This document shows, piece by piece, positions 32,190-40,840 of a stretch of DNA of 64,000 nt. The notes beneath the pieces are model-generated. The model saw only the letters and a program-made list of their open reading frames with translations, was not told the DNA's origin and did not search any database. This DNA is from Variovorax sp. Sphag1AA (GTDB taxonomy: Bacteria > Pseudomonadota > Gammaproteobacteria > Burkholderiales > Burkholderiaceae_C): the NCBI RefSeq assembly GCF_014192575.1, contig NZ_JACHYC010000007.1, positions 62,001-126,000 of the forward strand. Reading direction: 5' to 3'. Each line of letters begins with the position of its first letter. Positions within the stretch are counted from its first letter, which is position 1. The position numbers were made by a program, and so were the translations under genes.

Positions 32190-33694
32190 GGCAGTCGGGC
32201 CTTGTAGGTGTCGGGTGCGATCGGCGTGGCGAGCCCCTGGCGGTGGATTCGCTCCACCGCTTCGAGGACCGGCGCCATGTCGGCTTCGGCGCGCGCGAAG
32301 CGCGGCAACAAGTCGGCGAACTCGCGCTCGATCTCTGCGAGCAGCGCGGCTTCGTCGATGCGCGCGAGGCGGCCATCGCGGATCGCGACCTCGCCATCAA
32401 CCATCGAGAAGTCCAGTCCGGCGCCGCGCTCGGCATAGACGAGCTGCCGCACCGGATCGTTCATCGGCGTGAAGGTGATGCTGTCGGTGCGATACGCGAC
32501 GAGATCGGCGGTGGCGCCCACGCGCAGGCTGCCGAGCCGCTCTCCGAAGCCCAGAGCCCTCCCACCGGCGATCGTGCCTGCGTGCAGCGCTTCTTGTGCG
32601 CTGAGCCAGCGCGAATGATCGTCGCCGCGGATCTTGGACAACGCCGCGGCGCTGCCGAGCACATTGAGCATGTTGACCGTGACCGTCGAGCAGGAACCGT
32701 CGGAACCGAGGCTCACGTTGACGCCGGCCTCCAGCAGCTCGCGCACCGGCTGCACGCCCGAGCCCAGCAGCAGGTTGCTCCACGGGTTGTGCTGCGCAGT
32801 CGCGCCGGTGCGGGCCAGCGCGTCGATCTCGCGCGGATTGAGCCACACCGCGTGGATCAGGCTCGTGGCCGGCTTGAGGAAGCCGATGCGGTCGAGATAC
32901 TCGACGATGGGGCAGCCGTAGAAAAGCTGGCCGGTCACCACCTGCAGCCGCGTCTCCTGCACGTGGGTGATGACGGGCAAGGCCAAACCGTCGGCGAGTG
33001 CGCGCACTTCGCGCAGAAAGGGTTCGGTGCAGCGCTGCGGTGCCGATGCGGAGACCAGCACGCCCACGCGGCGGCTCGCGGGATGGCGGTCGCGCGCCAG
33101 GTCGCGCACGAGTGCAAGGCAGTCTTCCGGCGCCGGCCGCGGGGCGTTGCGAAGCTCCGCCGCCAGTTCGGGCGGCACCAGCGATTCGACGAAGGGGAAG
33201 TTGTCGACGATGGGCTTGTCCATCATCGCGAAGCCGACCAGCGCGCGGATGCCCACGTCGTCGTAGGCCTGCAGGCTGGCCTCGATGCGCTCGCGGTCGA
33301 TCGCGCCGCCGAGCGCCATGTCGTCGACCAGGGTGGTGCACCCGGTGCGCAGCGATTCGATGGCGCCGATCAGCGTGCGCAGATAGGCCTGTCGCGGCGT
33401 GAGTGCCACCGGCATGCGCGTGCGCACCAGATGCATCCACAGCTCCAGCGGCAGGTTTTCGGTGCGCCCGCGCTGGAAATGCTCATGCGAATGCTGGTGC
33501 CCGTTGACCAGCCCTGGCACCAGCAGCCGGTTGGTCAGATCGATGACCGTGTCCGCGCCGGCGAGGGTGCCGGCCGGCTCGATCGCCGCGATGCGATCGC
33601 CCTCGACCAGCACATCGAGAGGACGCGGTTCGTAGACATGGCCATCGCCCAGCAGGGCGCGCGCATGGCGCAGCAGGGTGCGCTTCTTGCTCAT
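32186..33694 (-). CDS. ATZ/TRZ-type amidohydrolase
   Basis: 502 residues from the ATG at 33692-33694. Metal-dependent amidohydrolase: LVPGLVNGHQHSHEHF (HxH at about 70), ITHVQETRLQVV (third His), IHAVWLN (fourth His) and LGSDGSCS (metal-binding Asp). The class deaminates or dechlorinates ring-bound amino or chloro groups of purines, pyrimidines and triazines. It is the first gene of the four-gene operon 33694-29117 and starts 32 bp from a divergent deaminase gene. Confidence 0.87.
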   Translation of the reverse strand: MSKKRTLLRHARALLGDGHVYEPRPLDVLVEGDRIAAIEPAGTLAGADTVIDLTNRLLVPGLVNGHQHSHEHFQRGRTENLPLELWMHLVRTRMPVALTPRQAYLRTLIGAIESLRTGCTTLVDDMALGGAIDRERIEASLQAYDDVGIRALVGFAMMDKPIVDNFPFVESLVPPELAAELRNAPRPAPEDCLALVRDLARDRHPASRRVGVLVSASAPQRCTEPFLREVRALADGLALPVITHVQETRLQVVTGQLFYGCPIVEYLDRIGFLKPATSLIHAVWLNPREIDALARTGATAQHNPWSNLLLGSGVQPVRELLEAGVNVSLGSDGSCSTVTVNMLNVLGSAAALSKIRGDDHSRWLSAQEALHAGTIAGGRALGFGERLGSLRVGATADLVAYRTDSITFTPMNDPVRQLVYAERGAGLDFSMVDGEVAIRDGRLARIDEAALLAEIEREFADLLPRFARAEADMAPVLEAVERIHRQGLATPIAPDTYKARLP

Positions 33695-33726
33695 GGGAAT
33701 GCTCCGTGTTCGAAGAAAGGAAAGAC

Positions 33727-34206
33727 ATGACCAGCAACGAGACCGAAGACACCCGCTGGATGCGCATCGCACTCGACGAGGCGATGGAGGCCTTCGAGCG
33801 CGGCGACTGGCCCACCGGTGCGGTGCTGGTCAGGGACGGCGAGTTGCTGGCCCGGGGCCAGAACCGGCAGAACACGCGCAGCGACCCGACCGCGCATGCA
33901 GAGACCGACGCGCTGCAGATCGCATTCGCGGTGCATGGCGCCGATGTGGCGAGGGGCGCGACGCTCTACTGCACCATGGAGCCGTGCCCCATGTGCGCGG
34001 GCGCGCTCAAGCTTGCAGGCGTGCGCACGCTGGTGCTGGCGTTGCGCCATGCAACGCTGCGACGCACCGATCTCGGCCACTACGACCTCGAGGCGTTCTG
34101 CGCGATGACGGGCTACGAGGTGGAACTGCGCCAGAACGTGCTGGAGGCCGACTATCTTGCGCTGCGGCTGCGCTGGGGTCGCGACCCGGTCGCGCCCGCG
34201 CGCTGA
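33727..34206 (+). CDS. Nucleoside/nucleobase deaminase (CMP/dCMP deaminase family)
   Basis: 159 residues from the ATG at 33727, with AAAGGAAA upstream. Zinc motif: HAE (about residue 58) with TMEPCPMCAGALKLAGV (about 84-100). The family includes guanine, cytosine and tRNA-adenosine deaminases. The C-terminal DLEAFCAMTGYEVELRQNV is not TadA-like. It is the only plus-strand gene between two minus-strand operons, and is convergent with the ABC permease gene (18 bp). It probably removes an exocyclic amino group from a heterocycle. Confidence 0.87.
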   Translation: MTSNETEDTRWMRIALDEAMEAFERGDWPTGAVLVRDGELLARGQNRQNTRSDPTAHAETDALQIAFAVHGADVARGATLYCTMEPCPMCAGALKLAGVRTLVLALRHATLRRTDLGHYDLEAFCAMTGYEVELRQNVLEADYLALRLRWGRDPVAPAR

Positions 34207-34223
34207 GCCGACCGCGCGTCGCC

Positions 34224-35102
34224 TCATCGCATGTGGCGGGAGATGCCCGCCACCCGTTCCATCACCACCATCAACACCACGGTCGCCGCGACCAGCACGC
34301 CCGAGACCGCCGCGGCGCGCACATCGAGGTTCGATTCGATGATGTGCCACATGCGGATCGGCAGCACCTCGCTGCGCGCGTCCGACAGGAAGAGCGACAC
34401 CGCCACGTTGTCGAACGAATACATGAAGCCGATGAAAGCGCCGGCCGCGATGCCCGGTGCGATCAGCGGCAGCGTGACGGTGCGGAATGCGTGCACGGCC
34501 GAGGCCCCGAGTGAATGCGCGCTTTCCAGCAGCGCGCCGTCCATCTGCGAAAGGCTGGCCGAAGTGGTGCGCAGGATGTAGGGCGCGGTGATCGCAACAT
34601 GGCCCAGCACCAGCGTGGCGAACGAGAGGCCCGTACCCGCAAGGTTGAACAGCATCAGCAGCGACAGCCCGATGGCAAGCGCCGGCAGCATCAGCGGCGA
34701 CAGGAACACCGCTTCCGCCGCACGCGCCCATGTTTCGCGCCGCCGCGCGAGCGCCAGCGCCGCGGAGACCGCGAGCGCGATGGAGATCGCGGTGGCCGTA
34801 GCGGCAAGTTCCAGCGAGAGCACAAAGGCCTCGATCAGTTCGGGCGAGTCGTTCCACAGCGCCTCGTACCAGCGCGTCGAGTAGCCCGGCGGCGGGAACT
34901 TCAGCGAGTAGCCGCTGGTGAAGGAGGTGATGACGACGATCACCGTGGGTGCCAGCAGCAGCACTGCAGCGAGCGCGCCGAGCAGGCCGAAGACGAGCTG
35001 GAACGACACGCGCTCCGCGAGACCGCCGAGCCGGGCCTGCGCCGCGGGCTGCACCGGCGCCGAAAGCGGCACCGGGGTGCCGGAGACGAACTGATCAGGC
35101 AT
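34224..35102 (-). CDS. ABC transporter permease, PotC-like
   Basis: 292 residues from the ATG at 35100-35102. Six membrane helices and the cytoplasmic EAA-type loop ESAHSLGASAVHAFRTVTLPLIAPG (about 195-220). Spermidine/putrescine-type importer subunit. The start overlaps the stop of the PotB-like gene by 8 bp. Belongs to the operon 37050-34224. Confidence 0.9.
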   Translation of the reverse strand: MPDQFVSGTPVPLSAPVQPAAQARLGGLAERVSFQLVFGLLGALAAVLLLAPTVIVVITSFTSGYSLKFPPPGYSTRWYEALWNDSPELIEAFVLSLELAATATAISIALAVSAALALARRRETWARAAEAVFLSPLMLPALAIGLSLLMLFNLAGTGLSFATLVLGHVAITAPYILRTTSASLSQMDGALLESAHSLGASAVHAFRTVTLPLIAPGIAAGAFIGFMYSFDNVAVSLFLSDARSEVLPIRMWHIIESNLDVRAAAVSGVLVAATVVLMVVMERVAGISRHMR

Positions 35103-35955
35103 GCACGAACCCCTTGCTGCGCCGGCCGAGCGCGTTGATGGCGGCCACCACACCGAGCACGCAAACCAGCAGCAGTATGGCGATGGCAGCGGCGAAGGGA
35201 TAGTTGCCGGCCTGGATGGCCTGCTGGTACATGTAGAAAGGCATGAACATCTGCTGCCCGCCACCCACGAGCGTCTGCGTGACGAAGGCGCTCACGCTCG
35301 AGGCAAAGACCAGCAGGCTGCCGGCGAGCAGGCCCGGCATCGACAGCGGCAGCGTGATCTGTCTGAAGGTGCGCCAGTGGCCGGCACCCAGCGCCAGCGA
35401 TGCCTGCCGGAGGTTGGCGTCGAGGTTCGACAGCGCGGTGATCAGCGGCAGCACCATCAGCGGCAGTTCGATCTGCGCCAGCGCGACCACCACGGCGCCC
35501 GGCGTGTAGAGCAGCTTCAGCGGGTCGGCGATGAGGCCCAGATCGATCAGCGCGCTGTTGACGATGCCCTGCCGGCCCAGGATGACCACCCACGCGAAGG
35601 TGCGCACGACCGAGCTGGTCAGGAGCGGCAACAGCACCAGCAGCAGGAGCACGCCCTGCCACCGCGCCGGCGCCAGCGTGTAGAGGTAGGCGAGCGGAAA
35701 GCCGAGCAGCAGCGCGAGCAGCGTCACGCGCAGGCCCAGCCAGAGCGTGTTGCCGAGGATGCCGAGATTGAAGCCGTCACCAAGGAACTTGACGTACTGC
35801 TGCACGCCGAAGCCGGTCATGTCCGGGTTGTCGTGCAGGCTCACGTAGGCAAGCAGCAGCATCGGCGCGAAGACGAAAACGACGAAGAACAGGGCCAGCG
35901 GCAGCCCGAGCGCCAGCGGCGGCGAAAGACGGGGGACGGTGGACGCGGCGGCCAT
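35095..35955 (-). CDS. ABC transporter permease, PotB-like
   Basis: 286 residues, six membrane helices, EAA loop QASLALGAGHWRTFRQITLPL (about 185-205). Pairs with the PotC-like permease to form the channel of a spermidine/putrescine/2-aminoethylphosphonate-type importer. The gap to the ATPase gene is only 3 bp. Confidence 0.9.
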   Translation of the reverse strand: MAAASTVPRLSPPLALGLPLALFFVVFVFAPMLLLAYVSLHDNPDMTGFGVQQYVKFLGDGFNLGILGNTLWLGLRVTLLALLLGFPLAYLYTLAPARWQGVLLLLVLLPLLTSSVVRTFAWVVILGRQGIVNSALIDLGLIADPLKLLYTPGAVVVALAQIELPLMVLPLITALSNLDANLRQASLALGAGHWRTFRQITLPLSMPGLLAGSLLVFASSVSAFVTQTLVGGGQQMFMPFYMYQQAIQAGNYPFAAAIAILLLVCVLGVVAAINALGRRSKGFVHA

Positions 35956-35958
35956 CGG

Positions 35959-37050
35959 TCAGCCCGCGAACACGCTTGCAGGCGAGCCCTGGCGCAGCCG
36001 CAGGCCCACCGCATCTCCGGCGGAGAAGCGGGGCTGCTCGGCTGTGCGCGGCTGCGTCACCTTGACCGTGCCGCCGCCGGCAAGGCGCAACTCGTACACC
36101 AGTGAGGGGCCTAGCGGCAGGACCATCTCGACTGTGGCGGGCACCGCATCAGTGGCAAGTGCCGAAAGCGCCAGATGCTCGGGCCTTGTCGCGAGAACCA
36201 CCGCGCCGGAGCGCGAGCATGGGGAGGCATCCGCGAGCGCCACGCGGCCGCCGCCTTCGCAGTCCACCGAGAAGCCTGCGCCTTCATGCCGCGCGAGCCG
36301 GCCCGGCAGCAGATTGGCGGTGCCGATGAAGGTCGCGACGAAGAGGCTTGCGGGCCGGTCGTAGATGGCCTCGGGCGTGTCGAACTGCTCCACGCGGCCG
36401 GCGTGCATCACCGCGATGCGATCGGCCATGGACATGGCTTCTTCCTGGTCGTGCGTGACGAGGATGGTCGTGATGCCCAGCTCGCGCTGGATGCGGCGGA
36501 TCTCGATCTGCATGTCCAGCCGGAGGTTCTTGTCGAGCGCAGCGAAGGGCTCGTCCAGCAACAGGACGCGCGGGCGCACGGCCAGCGTGCGGGCCAGCGC
36601 GACCCGCTGCTGCTGTCCGCCCGACAGCTCGCGTGGATAGCGCTTGCCGAAGGCCGACATCTGCACCATGGCCAGCATCTCGGCCGCCGTGGCGCGGGCC
36701 TCGGATGCGGATACGCCGCGTGCGCGCAGCCCGTAGGCCACGTTGGCCTCCACCGTCATGTGCGGGAAGAGGGCGTAGCTCTGGAAGACGATGCCGGCGC
36801 CTCGCTCGTTGGTGGGCAACGCGTCGACCGCTTCGCCGCCGATGCGTACCGTGCCGCCGCTTTGGCGCATCAGGCCGGCGACGATGCGCAGCAGCGTGGT
36901 CTTGCCGCAGCCGCTGGGGCCGAGCAGGGCGACCAGCTCGCCGGCGCCGATGTGCAGCGAGACCGACTCGACCGCCACCGAGCCCGCGTAGCGGTGGTGG
37001 ATCTGGTCCAGCTCGACGGCGACGCCGGAGGCATGAGGGGAAGTGGGCAT
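35959..37050 (-). CDS. ABC transporter ATP-binding protein, PotA-like
   Basis: 363 residues from the ATG at 37048-37050 (AGGA upstream; an earlier ATG at 37113 is possible). Walker A GPSGCGKTT (about 45), Q-loop VFQSYALFPHMTV, signature LSGGQQQRVALAR, Walker B VLLLDEPFAALD, H-loop LVTHDQEEAM, then a C-terminal TOBE domain. It energises the PotB/PotC-like importer. Divergent from its binding-protein gene across a 276-bp region with two TTGGATAC sites. Confidence 0.93.
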   Translation of the reverse strand: MPTSPHASGVAVELDQIHHRYAGSVAVESVSLHIGAGELVALLGPSGCGKTTLLRIVAGLMRQSGGTVRIGGEAVDALPTNERGAGIVFQSYALFPHMTVEANVAYGLRARGVSASEARATAAEMLAMVQMSAFGKRYPRELSGGQQQRVALARTLAVRPRVLLLDEPFAALDKNLRLDMQIEIRRIQRELGITTILVTHDQEEAMSMADRIAVMHAGRVEQFDTPEAIYDRPASLFVATFIGTANLLPGRLARHEGAGFSVDCEGGGRVALADASPCSRSGAVVLATRPEHLALSALATDAVPATVEMVLPLGPSLVYELRLAGGGTVKVTQPRTAEQPRFSAGDAVGLRLRQGSPASVFAG

Positions 37051-37144
37051 TCGCGGATTCCTGTGATGGGGCGCGGCGGTGTGTGCCGCGCGCTCCATCG
37101 TCTCAAGATCCATGCCATGTTCCAGTCTCCAATCAGAAGACAGA

Positions 37145-37244
37145 TTGGATACAAGTCAATTGAACGAATGTGCACAACATGGTGCGCAGCAATCCAACTT
37201 GGCGCGCGCCATCCCCGAAAAAGGGGCGCATGGTTTGGATACGG
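37145..37244. promoter_or_regulatory. TTGGATACAA operator sites between the ABC ATPase and binding-protein genes
   Basis: TTGGATACAA lies at 37145-37154 and TTGGATACGG at 37235-37244, in the 276-bp divergent region. The core TTG-N4-CAA is a pseudo-palindrome of the VanR/FadR GntR type. The same sequence recurs before the GntR gene, the downstream amidohydrolase and the second ABC importer, so it very likely marks the regulon of the GntR protein encoded at 38451. Confidence 0.75.
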
Positions 37245-37326
37245 ATGTCTTTCACCGGGCGAAGGCATTGGCACGGAGCTTGCGCCGGGGCAGCCATCCA
37301 ACCACTCCTCCAGCAAAGGAAGATCC

Positions 37327-38382
37327 ATGAGCCTCCACCTGTCCCGCCGCCGTCTGATTCAGGGCGCCGCTGGCGCCGGCGCCCTGCAACTGGCCGCGCA
37401 TTCCGGCCTGGCGCTCGCGCAAGGCAAGTCCATCTCGGCCACCACCTACCCGGGCGCGTGGGAATCGGCGCACCGAGGCATCCTGCTGCCGGCCTTCACC
37501 AAGGCCACCGGCGCGTCGGTGAGCCTGGTGCCTTCGCTGGCGGTCGATACGGTCTCGAAGGTGGTCGCGTCCAAGGCCAACCCGCCCTATGACGTGATCA
37601 TCCTGGACGAGGGCCCCTACCTCGCCGCGCTGTCGCAGGACATCTTCGAGAAGATCCCCGTCGAGAAGATGCCTTACCTCAAGGACGTGCCCGCCAAGCT
37701 GGTCGACCCGCGCGGCCTGGGCGTGTTCGTGTCGGGCCAGATCATCGGCATCGCCTACAACACCGAGAAGATCAAGAACCCGCCCAAGTCGTGGAACGAC
37801 CTGCTCAAGCCTGAGTACAAGGGACGCGTGGGCCTCGCGGGCATGGGCTCGACGCTGATGTCGGCGTGGATGGTCGAGATCGCCCGGCTCAACGGCGGCA
37901 GCGAAGAGAACATGGAGCCCGCTTTCCAGTTCGTGAAGAAGCTGCTGCCCAACGTGAGCGCCGTCGCCAGCAACCCGGGCGCGCTGGCCACGCTGTTCCA
38001 GCAGGGGCAGATCGACATCTCCGTGCACTACAACAACAACGTCGGCGACCTGCAGGGCAAGGGCGTGCCGGTGGCGCTGGCGAAGCCGGACACCGGCTGG
38101 ATCCACATCAAGAGCGTGATGCACATCGTCAAGAACACGAAGAACCCCGATCTGGCCGCCGCCTACATCAACGCCGCGCTGAGCCCTGAGGTGCAGACGA
38201 AGATGGCCGCCGAGCCCTACTTCGTCGCGCCGGTCAGCAGCAAGGCGGTGTTCAGTCCCGGCCTGCAGGCCTACGCGAAGAACACGGCCGACATCGAGAC
38301 CATGAACGGCGTCGACTGGGCCAAGCTGAACCCGCGCCGCGGCGAGTACATCGACCGCTTCAACCGGGAGATCCGCGTCTGA
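37327..38382 (+). CDS. ABC transporter substrate-binding protein, PotD-like
   Basis: 351 residues from the ATG at 37327 (AAAGGAAG upstream). The signal sequence RRRLIQGAAGAGALQLAA has twin arginines and may be a Tat or Sec signal, cleaved near residue 31. The mature part is an extracellular solute-binding protein: SATTYPGAWESAHRG and YDVIILDEGPYLAAL at the N-terminal lobe. It delivers the ligand to the divergently encoded permeases. Preceded by two operator-like sites and followed, after 68 bp, by the GntR gene. Confidence 0.9.
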   Translation: MSLHLSRRRLIQGAAGAGALQLAAHSGLALAQGKSISATTYPGAWESAHRGILLPAFTKATGASVSLVPSLAVDTVSKVVASKANPPYDVIILDEGPYLAALSQDIFEKIPVEKMPYLKDVPAKLVDPRGLGVFVSGQIIGIAYNTEKIKNPPKSWNDLLKPEYKGRVGLAGMGSTLMSAWMVEIARLNGGSEENMEPAFQFVKKLLPNVSAVASNPGALATLFQQGQIDISVHYNNNVGDLQGKGVPVALAKPDTGWIHIKSVMHIVKNTKNPDLAAAYINAALSPEVQTKMAAEPYFVAPVSSKAVFSPGLQAYAKNTADIETMNGVDWAKLNPRRGEYIDRFNREIRV

Positions 38383-38416
38383 TGACCCACACGTGCCGCA
38401 CCGGGAATGCGCGGCA

Positions 38417-38426
38417 TTGCATACAC
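38417..38426 (+). promoter_or_regulatory. TTGGATACAA-like site before the GntR gene
   Basis: TTGCATACAC matches eight of ten positions of the recurring TTGGATACAA and lies 25 bp upstream of the regulator's ATG. It could serve autoregulation. On its own it would be weak evidence. Confidence 0.45.
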
Positions 38427-38450
38427 TCGGCCGAGCCACCTTCTTCCCCC

Positions 38451-39173
38451 ATGCCGACCATCTCATCCCGCCGCGCCCTCAAGGCATCGCCCAAGACGGC
38501 CTCCAAGGCCGACATCTACCAGCGCATCTACGAGGCGATCGTCGAGCACCGCCTGCTGCCGGGCACCAAGCTCTCGGAAGAGCGGGTGGCCGAGCTCTTC
38601 GCGGTGAGTCGCACGCAGGTGCGGGGCGTGCTGCAGCGGCTGGCGGTGGAGCAACTGGTCACGCTCATCCCGAATCGCGGCGCCTTCGTCACCACGCCCA
38701 GCGTGGACGAGGCGCACGACGTGCTGGAAGTGCGGCGCACGCTGGAGCCCGCCATCGTGCGGCGGCTCATGGATCGCATCGGGCAAGGCAAGGCGCCGGG
38801 TGCGGTAAAGCAGCTTCGCGCACTCATCAAGCGCGAGCAGCAGGCCCACACCAACGGCGACAGGCGCGCGGCGGTGCGGCTGTCGGGCGAATTCCACGTG
38901 CTGCTGGCCGAGCTGTCGGGCAGCAGCATCCTCACGCGGATGATGCGCGAGCTGACGCCGCTGACCTGCCTCGCCATCCTCACCTTCGAGGCGCCCACCG
39001 GCGCGGCCTGCCCGAACGACGAGCACACGCTGCTGGTCGACGCCATCGAGGCCGGTCAGGCCAAGACGGCGCTCTCGCTCATGGTCGAGCACCTGCATCA
39101 CATCGAGCGTTCGCTCAACCTGCAGGAAGAGGAAGAGCCGCAAGTGGATCTGGCCGACGTGCTGCTCGGTTGA
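38451..39173 (+). CDS. FadR-subfamily GntR regulator (copy 2)
   Basis: 240 residues from the ATG at 38451. Winged helix-turn-helix EERVAELFAVSRTQVRGVLQRLAVEQLVTLIPNRGAFV, then a helical FCD effector domain (EFHVLLAEL; NDEHTLLVDAI; MVEHLHHIER). Similar along its length to the regulator at 26275. Its position, in the middle of genes that all carry TTGGATACAA sites, makes it the probable regulator of both ABC importers and the amidohydrolase. Confidence 0.9.
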   Translation: MPTISSRRALKASPKTASKADIYQRIYEAIVEHRLLPGTKLSEERVAELFAVSRTQVRGVLQRLAVEQLVTLIPNRGAFVTTPSVDEAHDVLEVRRTLEPAIVRRLMDRIGQGKAPGAVKQLRALIKREQQAHTNGDRRAAVRLSGEFHVLLAELSGSSILTRMMRELTPLTCLAILTFEAPTGAACPNDEHTLLVDAIEAGQAKTALSLMVEHLHHIERSLNLQEEEEPQVDLADVLLG

Positions 39174-39181
39174 TTCAAGAA

Positions 39182-39214
39182 CTGTATTCAAGGCGAACAT
39201 GGCTTTGGATACAA
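39182..39214. promoter_or_regulatory. Paired TTGGATACAA sites before the amidohydrolase gene
   Basis: CTGTATTCAA (39182-39191, the inverse orientation with two changes) and TTGGATACAA (39205-39214) face each other 23 bp apart, upstream of the start at 39276. This is the same motif as at 37145, 40680 and 40750. Confidence 0.7.
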
Positions 39215-39275
39215 ATGGCATGTCGGTTGCTTGCGAAAGGGTGTCGTCCCCTGGACTCACCCCTTCGCACCGACC

Positions 39276-40631
39276 ATGTCTTCCAGCACCCTCCATCAAT
39301 TCGACCTCCTGATCCTCGGCGCCACGGCGCTGACCGCCGAGGCCTCCCGTCCCGAGATCCGCGATGCGGCCATTGGCGTTCGCGACGGACGCATCGCGTG
39401 GCTTGACGCGGCGCCGCCCGAACATTGGGAGGCAAAGCGCACCCTGCGCCTGCCCGATCACTTCGTCACGCCGGGCTTCGTCAACGTCCATACGCATTCG
39501 ATCCTCAGCATGGTCCGCGGCGTCGCTGCCGACCTCGGCTTCGCGCCGTCGTACACACCGGGCATTCCCAAGGGAACGCAGGTGAATGCGCAACAGGCGA
39601 GGGCGCTTGCGCGCCTGGGCGCGCTCGAAGCGCTGCTGCAGGGTTCCACGCTCGTCGGCGACAACTTCGTGCACGCGGACGTGGGTACCGAGGCGATGGC
39701 CGAACTCGGGATGCGGCTGGCGCCGAGCTGGCGCATCCACGACGTGGACTTCGCGCGCGTCGCGCACGGTGACTGGTGCTATGACGCCGCCATCGGCAGC
39801 GCCACACTGGAAGCGGGTCTCGCGCTGTACGAACGCTGGAAGGGCCACTCTCGCGTGCGGGTGAACCTTGCGGCACACGCGGTCGATACCTGCTCGGATG
39901 GCTTTCTCCGCGAGGTCGCTGCAGCCGCTGAAGCGCATGGCCTGCGGGTGAGCACCCATCTCGGCCAGAGCAAGGTGGAAGTCGAACGCGTGCGCGAACG
40001 CACCGGCAAGACCTCCACCGAGGCGCTGCTGGATGCCGGCCTGCTCAACGAGCGACTGATGGGCGGCCATTGCATCTATGTCAGCGAGAGTGACGCACGC
40101 AAGATGGCTGAGGCGGGAGCGCATGCGGTGCACATTCCCAAGTGCAATGCGGCTTCGGGTCGCATGGCGCCGACGCCGATGCTCAAGCGCATGGGCGTGA
40201 ACATCGCACTGGCAACCGATACGCAGCACGCGGACATGGTGGAGCTCATGCGATGGGCCCTCGCGACCGCGCGCGTGCAGGAAGGCGGCGTCAGCGACGA
40301 ATGGCAGCCTTCGCACGTGTTCCACATGGCCACGCTCGGCGGCGCGCGAGCGCTGGGGCAGCAGGGCGACATCGGCAGCCTCGTGGTCGGCAAGGCCGCG
40401 GACCTCGTAGTGTTCGACGCGCGGCGGCCGCACCTGCGGCCGCATGTCAATCCGCTCGGCCTGATCGTTCATACGGGGCAGGGGCGCGATGTGCGCATGG
40501 TGGTGGTCGAGGGCGAAGTGCTGGTGGAAGACGGCCTGCCCACACGCGTCGACATGGAGACTGTCTGCGCCGAGGCGGAAGCGGCCGCGCGCGAACTCTG
40601 GGGGGCGGAAGGCCGGCACTACTGGCGCTAG
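39276..40631 (+). CDS. ATZ/TRZ-type amidohydrolase (cytosine-deaminase/chlorohydrolase-like)
   Basis: 451 residues from the ATG at 39276. Metal ligands: TPGFVNVHTHSILSM (HxH at about 68), VSTHLGQSKVEVERV (third His), GHCIYVSESD (fourth His) and LATDTQHADM (Asp). It probably hydrolyses or deaminates a nitrogen heterocycle taken up by the flanking ABC importers. It is preceded by two TTGGATACAA-type sites and followed after 209 bp by the NitT/TauT-type importer operon. Confidence 0.88.
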   Translation: MSSSTLHQFDLLILGATALTAEASRPEIRDAAIGVRDGRIAWLDAAPPEHWEAKRTLRLPDHFVTPGFVNVHTHSILSMVRGVAADLGFAPSYTPGIPKGTQVNAQQARALARLGALEALLQGSTLVGDNFVHADVGTEAMAELGMRLAPSWRIHDVDFARVAHGDWCYDAAIGSATLEAGLALYERWKGHSRVRVNLAAHAVDTCSDGFLREVAAAAEAHGLRVSTHLGQSKVEVERVRERTGKTSTEALLDAGLLNERLMGGHCIYVSESDARKMAEAGAHAVHIPKCNAASGRMAPTPMLKRMGVNIALATDTQHADMVELMRWALATARVQEGGVSDEWQPSHVFHMATLGGARALGQQGDIGSLVVGKAADLVVFDARRPHLRPHVNPLGLIVHTGQGRDVRMVVVEGEVLVEDGLPTRVDMETVCAEAEAAARELWGAEGRHYWR

Positions 40632-40679
40632 GCGTGCGTCATGCATGGATCGAGTGCATGTATGCACCTTCAAGGTAAC

Positions 40680-40759
40680 TTGTATCCAATCTGCAGTTGC
40701 GAGATCACAAGGAGAGCCCGGACCTATCTGTGTACATGTGCGATCCACTTTGGATACAA
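40680..40759. promoter_or_regulatory. Two exact TTGGATACAA operators, inverted, before the NitT/TauT-type importer operon
   Basis: TTGTATCCAA (40680-40689, the exact inverse) and TTGGATACAA (40750-40759) lie 70 bp apart, 81-161 bp upstream of the binding-protein start. Two exact inverted copies in one promoter region suggest cooperative or looping binding by the GntR regulator. Confidence 0.78.
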
Positions 40760-40840
40760 GCATGGCACGCGCATTGCTTGAACCCATGCATGTCCGGCTC
40801 CGATGCCGGGTCCCTTGTGTTTCAACCTACTGGGAATGCC

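Noticed and set aside
38463..40787. 774-codon open frame on the minus strand
   Set aside because: It runs antisense through the GntR and amidohydrolase genes; its product is His/Arg/Gln-rich with no domain sense, a GC-skew shadow of the real plus-strand genes.
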